Source of the DNA: an uncultured Bacteroidales bacterium
GTDB lineage: Bacteria > Bacteroidota > Bacteroidia > Bacteroidales > F082
Direction of reading: 5' to 3'
Assembly: GCA_900318085.1 (NCBI GenBank)
Contig: ONJF01000002.1
Location: 205,561 to 269,560 of the forward strand
Length of the DNA: 64,000 nt
Translations under genes and position numbers: made by a program
Notes under the pieces: model-generated
What the model was told of the DNA's origin: nothing
The model's input: the letters and a program-made list of their open reading frames with translations, nothing else
Database searches by the model: none
Shown here: in pieces, positions 1 to 9,300 of the stretch
How positions within the stretch are numbered: the first letter of the stretch is position 1
Layout: each line of letters starts with the position of its first letter

Positions 1-2
1 AA

Positions 3-1061
3 ACTACTGTGGTGCCTCAACTTGCCCAATGGATGACCGAAGACGGTGAGACCTATCGGACCACCTACACCTACGATGAATATGATTATTATCTCATTGA
101 GGAAGTCACCGAGTTTGCGGGTGGGTCATCATGGGAAAACTATTATAAGTTGCAGTATGAATATGACTTTTACGGCAATGTGATAGAGGCTCTGGCTCAG
201 TCGTCAATGGGTAATGGTTGGGTCAACGAGGCAAGGGCTTCCTATACTTATGAAGGCGATCAGCCGAGTGAGGTCGTTTATCAGAACTGGGAAGGCGGTG
301 CATGGGTGAATGATACGAAGGAAGTATACAATTACAATGGTGATGTGACCACAGTCTTGTATTGGGACTGGAACGGAAACAACTGGACTTCGGATGAACT
401 GTATACCTACACCTATAGTGGAGAGACCATCGAATTGCTCATCCAATACATGCAAGGTGGTGCTTGGCAGAACGATGAGAAACAACTATTTACTCTAAAT
501 TTTGACGAGAGGGTCGTGGAAATTATTGAACAAGAATGGGTCGGCACTTCATGGGTTAACGATGAACGAATTAGTTATCGCTATGTTGGAGGAGTTTACC
601 CCGATAAGACCGTTGAGGAATGGAACGGTTCTGCATGGGAAATTGATTGTATGTATGACTTCGTTTATGACCAGGGCAACGCCAAGGTGGGTGAGTGCAA
701 AAAACCTTCGGGAAACGACTGGGAACCTTGCGATGGCGATATCGAGATGGCTTTCGGCTATAGCGAGAAGAGCAATACTTATTATGGCTGGAGGGTCGAA
801 ATCAGCTATGTCGACCTCACCAGTGTCAATGAGGATGCCCAACAGGTTAGTTTCTTGGTCTATCCCGTGCCTGCCCAAGGCGAGATTTTCATTGAGGCCG
901 AAGGCTTCCAAAAAGCAGAGATCTATAGTTTGACGGGCCAAAAGTTGATGGAAAGCCTGCGAGATAGGATGAATGTGAGCGCCTTGTCATCTGGCCTGTA
1001 TATCATGAAGGTCTATGACCGCGAGGGCGGTTGCGCCACACAGCGTTTTGTAGTCAAATAA
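3..1061 (+). CDS. T9SS-sorted Trp-repeat surface protein, 5' truncated
   Basis: The frame is open to the left window edge, so the N-terminus and signal peptide lie outside; about 350 residues are visible. The body is a tandem array of roughly 28-residue repeats, each starting with a small residue plus Trp (SW, GW, AW, NW, AW, SW, AW at residues ~42, 71, 99, 126, 153, 182, 210 counted from the GTG at 9), followed by an N-D/E pair and a Y-x-Y strand. The last ~75 residues form a type A T9SS sorting domain (VYPVPAQGE, then IYSLTGQKL, then SGLYIMKVYD, ending RFVVK). This indicates secretion by the type IX system and attachment to the cell surface. The ligand or role is unknown. A small lipoprotein follows after 8 bases and may be co-transcribed. 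Confidence 0.85.
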   Translation, partial: TTVVPQLAQWMTEDGETYRTTYTYDEYDYYLIEEVTEFAGGSSWENYYKLQYEYDFYGNVIEALAQSSMGNGWVNEARASYTYEGDQPSEVVYQNWEGGAWVNDTKEVYNYNGDVTTVLYWDWNGNNWTSDELYTYTYSGETIELLIQYMQGGAWQNDEKQLFTLNFDERVVEIIEQEWVGTSWVNDERISYRYVGGVYPDKTVEEWNGSAWEIDCMYDFVYDQGNAKVGECKKPSGNDWEPCDGDIEMAFGYSEKSNTYYGWRVEISYVDLTSVNEDAQQVSFLVYPVPAQGEIFIEAEGFQKAEIYSLTGQKLMESLRDRMNVSALSSGLYIMKVYDREGGCATQRFVVK

Positions 1062-1069
1062 TCCATGCC

Positions 1070-1537
1070 ATGAAAAGAATAAGTCTTATCGGACTCTTGC
1101 TCTTTTTGGGCCTCATAACGGTTTCCTGCAACAAGGAAAAGAAAGGCTACACTATTGATGACATCGTAGGAGAATACACCTTTTCCAATGCCGCCGACGC
1201 TTTTGAAGGATCTGAAGCGGAAGAGTACATTTATCTCTGTGATGATGCCGTCATTACCATTGCCCGGGATGGAAAGAATACTGTGGATTTTAGGCTTTCA
1301 TGCCCTGAAGAGGACCACAATGCCCATTTTAATGGTGTCCCTTTCCAGAATGAGAACGATTCCGTTATCATGATGTCGTATGATTACGGTTATGGCAAGT
1401 TCCCGCCCAATGAAAGCAAGGTGTTTGCCAACGTTTCAAAAATGGAGGGTAAGATTCGGTTGCAAGGCTATCACTATTTTTATAGTGGCTCGTCGGGCAA
1501 TTCGTATTGGTATTATTTTGACGTGATCAAAAAGTGA
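1070..1537 (+). CDS. small lipoprotein of unknown function
   Basis: A 155-residue protein starting at the ATG at 1070 (MKRISLIG). An upstream in-frame start at 1031 would overlap the previous gene and add 13 residues ahead of a good signal peptide, so it was not chosen. The N-terminus is a lipoprotein signal with a lipobox ending at Cys ~20 (LITVSC), so the protein is probably anchored to the outer membrane. The mature part (GYTIDDIVGEYTF, then a strand-rich region with paired Tyr/Phe) looks like a small beta-barrel or sandwich, but I do not recognise a named family. It follows the T9SS cargo by 8 bases and ends just before a strong terminator, so the two probably form one transcript. Confidence 0.75.
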   Translation: MKRISLIGLLLFLGLITVSCNKEKKGYTIDDIVGEYTFSNAADAFEGSEAEEYIYLCDDAVITIARDGKNTVDFRLSCPEEDHNAHFNGVPFQNENDSVIMMSYDYGYGKFPPNESKVFANVSKMEGKIRLQGYHYFYSGSSGNSYWYYFDVIKK

Positions 1538-1553
1538 GTGAGGCAGCTCTATG

Positions 1554-1596
1554 ACAATCCCCCGACAGTTTACTCATGTCGGGGGATTGTTTTTTC
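1554..1596 (+). terminator. rho-independent terminator
   Basis: A 13-bp perfect stem (arms 1554-1566 and 1578-1590) with an 11-base loop runs directly into a T tract. It ends the cargo-lipoprotein transcript on the plus strand. The convergent histidine kinase gene stops at 1595, inside the T tract. Confidence 0.9.
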
Positions 1597-3103
1597 ATTT
1601 CTTCAAGGTGATTCTAAATGTTGTTCCTTCGCCTATCACAGAGGACTTGACGAAGATCTTTCCCTTGTGGTAGTCCTCGATGATGCGCTTGGCCAGCGAT
1701 AAGCCTAATCCCCAGCCGCGTTTCTTGCTGGTGTAGCCAGGGTTGAACACCTGCTTGATTGTCGACTTCGGGATGCCTTTGCCCGTGTCGCTCAAGTCGA
1801 GGTGGATGTGGTCGCCGTCATCAATGAGGTCGAGGGTGATCTTTCCGTGGTCGCCCATGGCATCGACGGAGTTCTTGGTGAGGTTTTCGAGCACCCAGCG
1901 GAACAGCGATGGAATCAGCGGCATGATCAACTCGCCCTCGGGCAGGTTGATTTCGAAGTCAAACTTCTTGGAGAACCGTTTTTGCAGGTAGTCCATCGTG
2001 TCGCGGATGAGGTAGTTGATGTCCGTGGGCTCGGGCACAGGCACAGAACCTATCTTTGAGAAGCGGTCGGTGACAATCTGTAGCCGCTCGATGTCTTTTT
2101 CCATCTCGTACGTGCCAACGAATGGCTCGTCTTGCATCTTTAGGAGTTCTACCCAGCCCATCAGCGAGGAAATCGGCGTACCCAGTTGGTGTGCGGTCTC
2201 CTTGGCCATGCCTGCCCACACTTGGTTTTGCTCCGAACGACGGGCGTAACTAAAGAGAAGGTAGGCAATTAATAGGAATAGTGCGAATACAACGAACTGT
2301 ATGACAGGGTAGTAGCGCATCTGTTGCACCAAGTCGGTAGTGCGGTAGAAGATGGTGGCCTTGCCTTTGTTCATGAACTCGATTTGCAAGGGATCGTTCT
2401 CGTCGCGCATGATGGCTAGCTGTTGCCTCACATAGTTGGAGTCCTGCATCATGAGTGAGTCGAGGTTGCCGAAGCTGAGGATGGTGTCTTGGGTCTCGTT
2501 GGTGACGATGACGGGTACACCCATTGAATTCAGGGTGATTTCTTCCATGAAGTGGTCCGACATGTCCTCCAAAACGGCCTTCAGGTCGGTGTAGATCAAC
2601 GACTCGTTGTAGTAAAGATACTGCACAGAGCCGTAGCCTGGATCGATTTTGATGGGCGGGAATTTGGAGTAGGAGTCTTTCATCTCTTCGTCAAAGGTCT
2701 TCTTGCCTTCTTGAGCAGGTGGCAAGTTGCTGGAGAAGAGAATGTTGTCCTTTGTATCGGTGACCACCAAGGGAATGCTGATGTTGTTGCGGATGATGTC
2801 GAGATAAACGGCAGTGTTGTCGTTCGACGAGATGTCGATGACGCGGCGATAGGCGTTGGCCAACAGGTCGACGCGCAACTGTTCCTGCTCGCTCACCTTT
2901 TTGAAGAATTCCTCTGTCGAACTCATCATCACGGCATGTTGCTCCATGGCGGCGGCCCACATCTTCACCTGCTTGACCTCTTGGTCGGCGATGGATTTAA
3001 CAAGGTGATTGGTGTACCACAACGATGCACCGATGATGAGCAAGGCGACAACCGCCAAAGCCCATTTCCAACGTTTTTTGTTTGTATAGAGGTTCGTTTT
3101 CAC
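1595..3103 (-). CDS. membrane sensor histidine kinase
   Basis: A 502-residue inner-membrane histidine kinase. A transmembrane segment at ~14-31 and a second at ~268-287 bracket a ~235-residue periplasmic sensor region with no recognisable domain. The H-box (KETAHQLGTPISSLMGW) places the phospho-accepting His at residue 305. The N-box (ENLTKNSVDAM, ~406-416), G1 box (DTGKGIP, ~439-445) and glycine-rich G2 (GWGLGLSL, ~463-470) complete the HATPase_c domain. The HQLGTP variant of the H-box is one I associate with Bacteroidota kinases. No response regulator lies next to it, so it is an orphan kinase here. The signal is unknown. It lies downstream of rpoN on the same strand, 102 bases away across a palindromic repeat, so co-transcription is possible but not assured. 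Confidence 0.92.
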   Translation of the reverse strand: MKTNLYTNKKRWKWALAVVALLIIGASLWYTNHLVKSIADQEVKQVKMWAAAMEQHAVMMSSTEEFFKKVSEQEQLRVDLLANAYRRVIDISSNDNTAVYLDIIRNNISIPLVVTDTKDNILFSSNLPPAQEGKKTFDEEMKDSYSKFPPIKIDPGYGSVQYLYYNESLIYTDLKAVLEDMSDHFMEEITLNSMGVPVIVTNETQDTILSFGNLDSLMMQDSNYVRQQLAIMRDENDPLQIEFMNKGKATIFYRTTDLVQQMRYYPVIQFVVFALFLLIAYLLFSYARRSEQNQVWAGMAKETAHQLGTPISSLMGWVELLKMQDEPFVGTYEMEKDIERLQIVTDRFSKIGSVPVPEPTDINYLIRDTMDYLQKRFSKKFDFEINLPEGELIMPLIPSLFRWVLENLTKNSVDAMGDHGKITLDLIDDGDHIHLDLSDTGKGIPKSTIKQVFNPGYTSKKRGWGLGLSLAKRIIEDYHKGKIFVKSSVIGEGTTFRITLKK

Positions 3104-3153
3104 AAGGATAAAAACGATAATGTTTCCAAATTATTATGCAACCTATAGTTCGG

Positions 3154-3199
3154 CTGGATTTGTGATCCGGTCGAATGGAATCGGGGATTTGTAATCCCC
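3154..3199. repeat. paired short palindromes (REP-like, GGGGATT type)
   Basis: Two adjacent imperfect sister palindromes lie in the gap between the kinase and rpoN: GGAT-ttgtg-ATCC near 3156-3168 and the perfect GGGGATT-tgt-AATCCCC at 3183-3199. They resemble dispersed intergenic palindromes elsewhere in the window in form, but not in sequence. Confidence 0.6.
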
Positions 3200-3205
3200 A
3201 AGAAG

Positions 3206-4708
3206 TCACATTTTCTTTCTCATCCTTCCCACAGGAATCCCAAGTTGTTCCCGGTATTTGGCCACAGTCCTGCGTGCTATGGGATAACCTTTCTCTTTCA
3301 GCACCAACATGAGCTGCTCGTCGGTCATGGGGTTGGCTTTGTCTTCGTTGTCTACCGCGTCTTTCAGGATTTTCTTGATTTCACGGGTCGACACCTCTTC
3401 TCCTTCCACATTGGTGATGCCTTCGCTGAAGAAGAACTTGAGCAGGAAGGTGCCATAGGGGGTCTGCACATATTTGCTGTTGGCCACGCGTGAGATAGTG
3501 GAGATGTCCAAACCGACCTTGTCAGCCACGTCTTTGAGGATCATGGGTTTGAGTTTGGTTTCGTCCCCAGTGAGGAAGTACTCTTTCTGTATGTCGACGA
3601 TGGCTTTCATGGTGACATACAGCGTGTTCTGACGTTGATTAATGGCGTCGATGAACCATTTGGCCGCGTCGATTTTCTGCTTCACGAACTGCACGGCTTC
3701 TTGCTTGTTGCGCGAGTCTTTGCTGCTCGAGAATTCCTCCAACATCTTGAGGTATTGCTTGCTGATGTGTAGTTCGGGCGTGTTGCGGCCGTCCAATGAG
3801 AGCTCCACCTGACCATCTCTGACGAAGACAAAGAAGTCGGGGGTGATGTAGTGGATGTTCTTGGTGCCCGAACTGGAAGCATCGGCGGGTTTGGGGTTGA
3901 GCTTGAGGATTTCGTCCAAAGCGGCTTTCAGTTCGCGGTTGCTGACTTCCAGTTTCTTGGCGATCTTGTCGTAGTGTTTCTTGGTGAATTCTTCAAAGAA
4001 ATCCCTGACGATGGTGACGGATAGGCTGTAGTCGTTGTAAGGGTTCTCTTCCTGTAGGCGTTGCAATTGTATCATGAGGCATTCCTGCAGGTTGCGGGCG
4101 GCGATGCCAGGTGGGTCGAGTTGCTGTACGATGCTCAACACTTCGGCCACCTCTTCCTCTGTGGTGGATATATTCATCGAGAATAGCATGTCGTCGACGA
4201 TGTTGGGGATAGGACGGCTGAGGTAGCCGTTGTCGTCAAGGTTTCCGATGATGTATTGCCCGATTTCGAGCTGTTTCTCGTTGAGGTCGTGGTAGGCGAG
4301 CTGCTGTTGCAGATAGTCTTGGAAGGTCTCCTCATTGGCGATGGGAGCCTCATAGGGGTCGTCATCGCTGCTGTAGTTGTTGGTTTGCAATCGGTACGAA
4401 TAATCATCTCGGTCTTCTTCAGAGAGGTAGTCGCTTATGTCGAACTCATCATCTTTGCTGAAGTTGACTTCGTCATCGTTGTAGTCGTCATTCTCGCCAT
4501 TGTCATCGGCAGGTTCTTCAACGGTTGGCTCGTTGTCATCATAGTCGTTCTCGTGGCTGTCTTCAAGGGCGGGGTTGATTTCCATCTCCTCCTTGATGCG
4601 TTGTTCGAGTTCGATTAATGGCAGTTGCAACAGCTTCATCAGCTGGATTTGCTGCGGCGACAGCTTCAGTTCCTGTCGCTGGGTTTGAGTCAATCGTTGG
4701 TTGGGCAT
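3206..4708 (-). CDS. rpoN: RNA polymerase sigma-54 factor
   Basis: A 500-residue sigma-54 protein that directs RNA polymerase to -24/-12 promoters and needs AAA+ enhancer-binding activators to open them. The N-terminal Gln/Leu-rich activator-interaction region is clear (LKLSPQQIQLMKLLQLPL, ~14-31). It is followed by a very acidic linker (~50-110, many Asp/Glu/Asn), the core-binding domain, and the C-terminal DNA-binding domain ending in the RpoN box ARRTVAKYRE (~478-487). The length is normal for Bacteroidota RpoN. No enhancer-binding protein is encoded in the window. The upstream gap to asnS holds an inverted repeat. Confidence 0.97.
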   Translation of the reverse strand: MPNQRLTQTQRQELKLSPQQIQLMKLLQLPLIELEQRIKEEMEINPALEDSHENDYDDNEPTVEEPADDNGENDDYNDDEVNFSKDDEFDISDYLSEEDRDDYSYRLQTNNYSSDDDPYEAPIANEETFQDYLQQQLAYHDLNEKQLEIGQYIIGNLDDNGYLSRPIPNIVDDMLFSMNISTTEEEVAEVLSIVQQLDPPGIAARNLQECLMIQLQRLQEENPYNDYSLSVTIVRDFFEEFTKKHYDKIAKKLEVSNRELKAALDEILKLNPKPADASSSGTKNIHYITPDFFVFVRDGQVELSLDGRNTPELHISKQYLKMLEEFSSSKDSRNKQEAVQFVKQKIDAAKWFIDAINQRQNTLYVTMKAIVDIQKEYFLTGDETKLKPMILKDVADKVGLDISTISRVANSKYVQTPYGTFLLKFFFSEGITNVEGEEVSTREIKKILKDAVDNEDKANPMTDEQLMLVLKEKGYPIARRTVAKYREQLGIPVGRMRKKM

Positions 4709-4732
4709 CTCTTTATAGAATTATGAGTGCGG

Positions 4733-4795
4733 AATGCTGAATGATGAATTGAAGGCACAGCCCTGCATTCCGCATTCAGCATTCATCATTCAGCA

Positions 4796-4797
<2 letters not shown>
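4733..4797. repeat. inverted repeat of ATTCAGCATT type
   Basis: A perfect 17-base inverted repeat (4733-4749 and 4781-4797) surrounds further copies of the same GCATTC/CATTCAG words, giving a small direct-plus-inverted repeat cluster between asnS and rpoN. It overlaps the last two bases of asnS. It could be a REP-like element or an mRNA stem at the asnS 3' end. There is no T tract typical of a terminator. Confidence 0.7.
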
Positions 4798-6235
<1,438 letters not shown>

Positions 6236-6319
6236 TTTATATTGATAATCTCTTTAAAAGCGTAACTAATTCAACTGCAAAGTAACAAAAAAAAACGTCA
6301 CGGTCAGCCAAAATTGCTG

Positions 6320-6327
6320 TATATTTG
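6320..6327 (+). promoter_or_regulatory. -7 promoter box for the transposase gene
   Basis: TATATTTG matches the Bacteroidota -7 consensus TAnnTTTG and ends 26 bases before the transposase start codon. Confidence 0.55.
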
Positions 6328-6353
6328 CAAAACCTACAACGAACAGTGTTCTT

Positions 6354-6809
6354 ATGGCAAACACTTACACACAATTGTACACTCACATTGTTTTTCACAC
6401 GAAAAGCACGGGTGTCGTCATGCGCGATGAGGATTTAAATCGTGTGTTTGAATATATAGGTGGCATTATCCGCAGTGAAGGTTCTATACCGTTTGCTGTT
6501 GGTGGTGTTGCCGACCATATTCATGTTTTGATGACGTTGCCGAAGACTGTCACCATGTCGGATTTTGTTCGTGTCATCAAGGCGAAAAGCAGTAAGTGGT
6601 TGAAAACAGTGGATGCGTATTATGAGCCATTCCAATGGCAGGAAGGTTATGGTGCTTTTAGTGTTAGCCCATCTTTGATGGAACGGACTACAAAATATAT
6701 TTTCGGTCAGGCGGAGCATCATAAAACCAAAACGTATTATGACGAATATTGCGAAACGTTGAAAGCGTATGGAATCGAATATGATGAACGATATGCATTT
6801 AGGGATTGA
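6354..6809 (+). CDS. IS200-like / REP-associated (RAYT) Y1 transposase
   Basis: A 151-residue single-domain HUH endonuclease of the Y1 transposase family. The HUH motif is HIH at residues 55-57 (ADHIHVLM). The catalytic tyrosine is most likely Tyr115 (TTKYIFGQAEHHK). WQEGYGAFSVS (95-105) and the C-terminal YDERYAF are family hallmarks. Such enzymes cut and rejoin single-stranded DNA at hairpins. Some are true IS200/IS605 transposases and others (RAYTs) act on REP palindromes. There is no TnpB or guide-RNA element nearby and no obvious paired IS ends. A strong compound inverted repeat begins 15 bases after its stop codon. With many palindromes in the window, a domesticated RAYT is plausible, but this is inference. 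All catalytic residues are intact. Confidence 0.92.
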   Translation: MANTYTQLYTHIVFHTKSTGVVMRDEDLNRVFEYIGGIIRSEGSIPFAVGGVADHIHVLMTLPKTVTMSDFVRVIKAKSSKWLKTVDAYYEPFQWQEGYGAFSVSPSLMERTTKYIFGQAEHHKTKTYYDEYCETLKAYGIEYDERYAFRD

Positions 6810-6823
6810 CGAGGCGTATTCCT

Positions 6824-6949
6824 GTCACCCCTCTGGGGTTCCGACAGAGTCGGCGGTTTGTGGTCAGCAGGAGTTGCACAACCTGCTTAATGTCCTGCGT
6901 CCCTACGGGACTGCGCGGAACCCCGTAGGGGTGACGGACATTAAGCAGG
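6824..6949. repeat. compound inverted repeat between transposase and aroF
   Basis: Several nested pairings lie in 126 bases: arms 6824-6843 and 6916-6935 (18 of 20 bases pair, the CCCC/GGGG core type), arms 6882-6895 and 6936-6949 (perfect 14 bp), and a local hairpin 6901-6909 / 6922-6930 (perfect 9 bp). The last two pairings involve or touch the likely GTG start of the next gene at 6931. Alternative pairings exclude each other, so the region could switch structure as RNA. It may be a RAYT-type REP array. Confidence 0.75.
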
Positions 6950-8007
6950 CGGATTTATCCCCTGCTTTTACACATAACGCCCCCATCATCATCGCCGGCC
7001 CCTGCAGCGTTGAGAGCGAGGAGCAAATCCTCGCCACGGCAAGAGCCTTGGCCGAGATTCCCGAGGTGAAGATGCTGCGCGGCGGCATCTGGAAGCCGCG
7101 TACCCGCCCCGATGCCTTCGAGGGCATGGGTGAGCGAGGCCTCGTCTGGCTCCGTGAAGCGAAACATGAAACGGGCTTGCCTATCCTCACGGAGGTGGCC
7201 ACACCCGAGCATGTGGAGTTGGCCATGAAATATGATATCGATGCCTTATGGATTGGTGCCCGAACGGTGGTCAACCCCTTCTCGGTGCAGCAGCTGGCAG
7301 ATGCCTTACAAGGCGTCAACATCCCCGTGTTTGTCAAGAATCCGGTTTCACCTGATCTGAAATTGTGGATTGGTGCCTTCGAGCGTTTCCAAAAAGCGGG
7401 CGTGACCCATCTTGCGGCTATCCATCGTGGCTTTGCCTATTATAAGGAATCGCCCTATCGCAATTACCCCATGTGGGAGATTCCCATTGAACTGACGCGA
7501 CAACTCAATGTGCCGCTTATCACCGACGTGAGTCATATCTGTGGTAACCGCGAGTTGCTGCTGCCCACGGCACAGAAGGCTCTTGACTTGGCTTCCGATG
7601 GATTAATGATAGAATGTCATATTAATCCTGACGAGGCTTTGACAGATGCCAAGCAACAAATTACCCCAGAGGCTTTGAAGACGATGCTGGCGTCATTGAC
7701 TTTCCGATCGAAGCAGTCATGCCATGTGGAGCGTGACTTGGCAGGATGGCGTGGCGAGATTGATGACATTGACGCTGAATTGTTGCAGTTGTTGGCCCGT
7801 CGCATGGAGATCAGTGCGCAGATTGGAGAATACAAGAAGCAGAACAATGTCACCGTGGTGCAGATGGACCGTTGGAAGCAGGTCCTCGACGGACTCATGG
7901 TAACTGGGCAGGAGCTTGGCCTTTCGCCTATATTAATTAATAAGGTGTTTGAGGCTATCCATCAAGCCTCCATAGATCGGCAGGCCCGTATCATGGAAGA
8001 CGAATAA
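6931..8007 (+). CDS. bifunctional DAHP synthase / chorismate mutase
   Basis: The first enzyme of the shikimate pathway (3-deoxy-7-phosphoheptulonate synthase, from PEP and erythrose-4-phosphate) is fused to a C-terminal AroQ-class chorismate mutase (chorismate to prephenate), a fusion I know from Bacteroidota. The DAHP synthase part has the KDPG-aldolase-like core (IIIAGPCSVESEEQ, MLRGGIWKPRTRP, DVSHICGNR). The mutase helix region is WRGEIDDIDAELLQLLARRM with the downstream QMDRWKQVLD. From GTG 6931 the length is 358 residues with 17 residues before the first core strand, which fits my memory of the family. The frame is open further upstream to ATGs at 6769-6793, overlapping the transposase, and that extension translates the repeat, so I prefer GTG 6931. 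The start is uncertain; the function is not. Confidence 0.92.
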   Translation: MTDIKQADLSPAFTHNAPIIIAGPCSVESEEQILATARALAEIPEVKMLRGGIWKPRTRPDAFEGMGERGLVWLREAKHETGLPILTEVATPEHVELAMKYDIDALWIGARTVVNPFSVQQLADALQGVNIPVFVKNPVSPDLKLWIGAFERFQKAGVTHLAAIHRGFAYYKESPYRNYPMWEIPIELTRQLNVPLITDVSHICGNRELLLPTAQKALDLASDGLMIECHINPDEALTDAKQQITPEALKTMLASLTFRSKQSCHVERDLAGWRGEIDDIDAELLQLLARRMEISAQIGEYKKQNNVTVVQMDRWKQVLDGLMVTGQELGLSPILINKVFEAIHQASIDRQARIMEDE

Positions 8008-8207
8008 GGCCCGACCTTGTGGGACGAGCCTTGCCGTTATACGCCGCCGCGTATATTTTGATGCACCAAATTCAGTAGTATTACGATTACGCTGCAAAAG
8101 TAGCCCAAGCCTGATGACTGGGCAAGAAAAACCGTCTCCACTTTTTCAACAAGTATCAACAAATTGACGATAATTTGCTGATTATTAGTAAAATGGTGTA
8201 GTTTTGT
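8008..8207. other. intergenic region with a duplicated leader motif
   Basis: A 200-base gap between convergent genes. It holds a weak hairpin (AAGGCCCG ... CGAGCCTT, ~8006-8033) and a 24-base motif at 8061-8084 that recurs in the leader of the TonB receptor at 9301-9324. The rest is AT-rich with nothing recognisable. Confidence 0.6.
8061..8084 (+). repeat. 24-base motif, copy 1
   Basis: ATGCACCAAA-nnn-AGTAGTATTAC. It matches the copy at 9301-9324 at 21 or more of 24 positions and is likewise preceded by a TATTTTG-like box. It lies outside any gene, and no open frame starts after it. Confidence 0.7.
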
Positions 8208-8705
8208 CTAATTGGAAATAACCAATTTACTTCCGTCATACATGGTGTGGTATTGCACCAAAGGGAAGACGACGGTGCCGTCGGTGGGGAAGTTGGGCAC
8301 CATGTCAAACTCCTCGCTGATGATGATCTGTCCGTTGAGGATGTTGTAGTAGGCATTATTGCAATGGTCGACTACATAAGGGAATTCAACCACAAGGCGA
8401 GTGGTGTTGCCTTGGCTGTCGGTACAGGCGTCCGGGTCGTTGGGCGGGATGCGGTCGTAGGCCAAAAACTCGTAGTCGCTCAATTTATAGACGATGATGC
8501 CTCGGCTGGTGCTCTCGATGTCGGGCGTCAGGTAGAGCCAACCGCTGACGAAGTTCAATTCCTGATATTGCAGCGTGTTGGGGTAGATGGTGATGGGGGT
8601 AGGGAGGATGGGCCTGACAGGGTTCTCTGGAAAGGAATGGCATCCGTGGAGAAAGGGCAGGAGCGCCATTAATATTAATAGGTGTAGTTTTGCGCGTTTC
8701 ATCAT
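8208..8705 (-). CDS. lipoprotein with possible degenerate Rieske-like fold
   Basis: A 165-residue protein with a lipoprotein signal peptide and lipobox (LPFLHGC, Cys ~22). The layout (GIIVYKLSDYEFLAYDRIPP, then ACTDS, then DHCNNAYYNILNGQII, then VFPLVQYHT and a terminal LVISN) resembles small Bacteroidota lipoproteins that share the Rieske ferredoxin fold. The Cys-x-His pairs needed to hold a 2Fe-2S cluster are not both present, so if the fold is right it is probably non-catalytic. The fold assignment is my inference from the pattern. The gene is divergent from the next small lipoprotein, with overlapping promoter boxes between them. Confidence 0.7.
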   Translation of the reverse strand: MMKRAKLHLLILMALLPFLHGCHSFPENPVRPILPTPITIYPNTLQYQELNFVSGWLYLTPDIESTSRGIIVYKLSDYEFLAYDRIPPNDPDACTDSQGNTTRLVVEFPYVVDHCNNAYYNILNGQIIISEEFDMVPNFPTDGTVVFPLVQYHTMYDGSKLVISN

Positions 8706-8757
8706 GACAAAGAAACGCGGTTTTTCCTAAAATCGTATCTGATTGCAGGAAAAATCT

Positions 8758-8765
8758 TATTTTTG
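8758..8765 (+). promoter_or_regulatory. -7 promoter box
   Basis: TATTTTTG fits TAnnTTTG and lies 18 bases before the start of the small basic lipoprotein gene. Confidence 0.6.
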
Positions 8766-8769
8766 CGCT

Positions 8770-8777
8770 CAAAACTA
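8770..8777 (-). promoter_or_regulatory. -7 promoter box, divergent
   Basis: TAGTTTTG on the minus strand fits TAnnTTTG and would serve the lipoprotein starting at 8705. It sits 4 bases from the opposite-strand box, so the two promoters must interfere if both are used. Confidence 0.45.
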
Positions 8778-8783
8778 GTTGTC

Positions 8784-9044
8784 ATGAAGAAACCAACCCA
8801 ACTGATTTCCTTCCTGCTGGTACTGCTTCTGCTGTTCAGCGGGTGTGCATCTTCGAAGTCGAGGGCCATACGCAAGGCCGAGCGTCAAATGGAACAGCAA
8901 GAACGGGCTGCAGCCAAGCAATACGACAAGGCCAAGACGTCGCACTACAAGCGGCAGGCGAAGAAAACCAAGCGGATGATCAAGAAAGACAAGCGTCATG
9001 CCGAGCGGATGCGTCGCCATCAACGCTCCAATCCGTTTTTCTGA
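8784..9044 (+). CDS. small, highly basic lipoprotein
   Basis: An 86-residue protein starting at ATG 8784 (MKKPTQLIS). It has a clear lipoprotein signal with lipobox FSGC (Cys ~21), then a mature chain that is almost entirely charged helix: repeated Lys/Arg with Gln and Glu (AIRKAERQMEQQERAAAKQ, then KRQAKKTKRMIKKDKRH). The mature part should be a long amphipathic or coiled helix with strong positive charge. It could bind anionic polymer such as LPS or DNA, or be a spacer, but no function is known to me. An alternative in-frame start at 8763 would add 7 residues ahead of the signal and is unlikely. Confidence 0.75.
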   Translation: MKKPTQLISFLLVLLLLFSGCASSKSRAIRKAERQMEQQERAAAKQYDKAKTSHYKRQAKKTKRMIKKDKRHAERMRRHQRSNPFF

Positions 9045-9272
9045 TTTTACCCGCCAGGGAAGAACTTGTCACTTATAATACTTAAATGATAAGTTATTAG
9101 GCTGTTGAAGGATTCTGTTACGAAAAAGTGCGCTTGAAACGGCAAAAAAACGTCTCAAAATGGTTTATTTGCAAACGATTGAAAATCAAAACTATATAGA
9201 AAGAGATTGTTTTTTGTTGAAAAAAAAACGCTGAAAATGCATATTTTTCTTGCGTACTTTCAAATAAGGTTG

Positions 9273-9280
9273 TAATTTTG
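9273..9280 (+). promoter_or_regulatory. -7 promoter box for the TonB/T9SS/PorV operon
   Basis: TAATTTTG matches TAnnTTTG. It would give a leader of about 50-55 bases before the ATG at 9340. Confidence 0.6.
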
Positions 9281-9300
9281 ACGACTTTTAATGCACCATT

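Noticed and set aside
6354-6809. IS605-type transposon with TnpB and guide RNA
   Set aside because: No TnpB frame lies nearby and no paired end structure was found on the upstream side.
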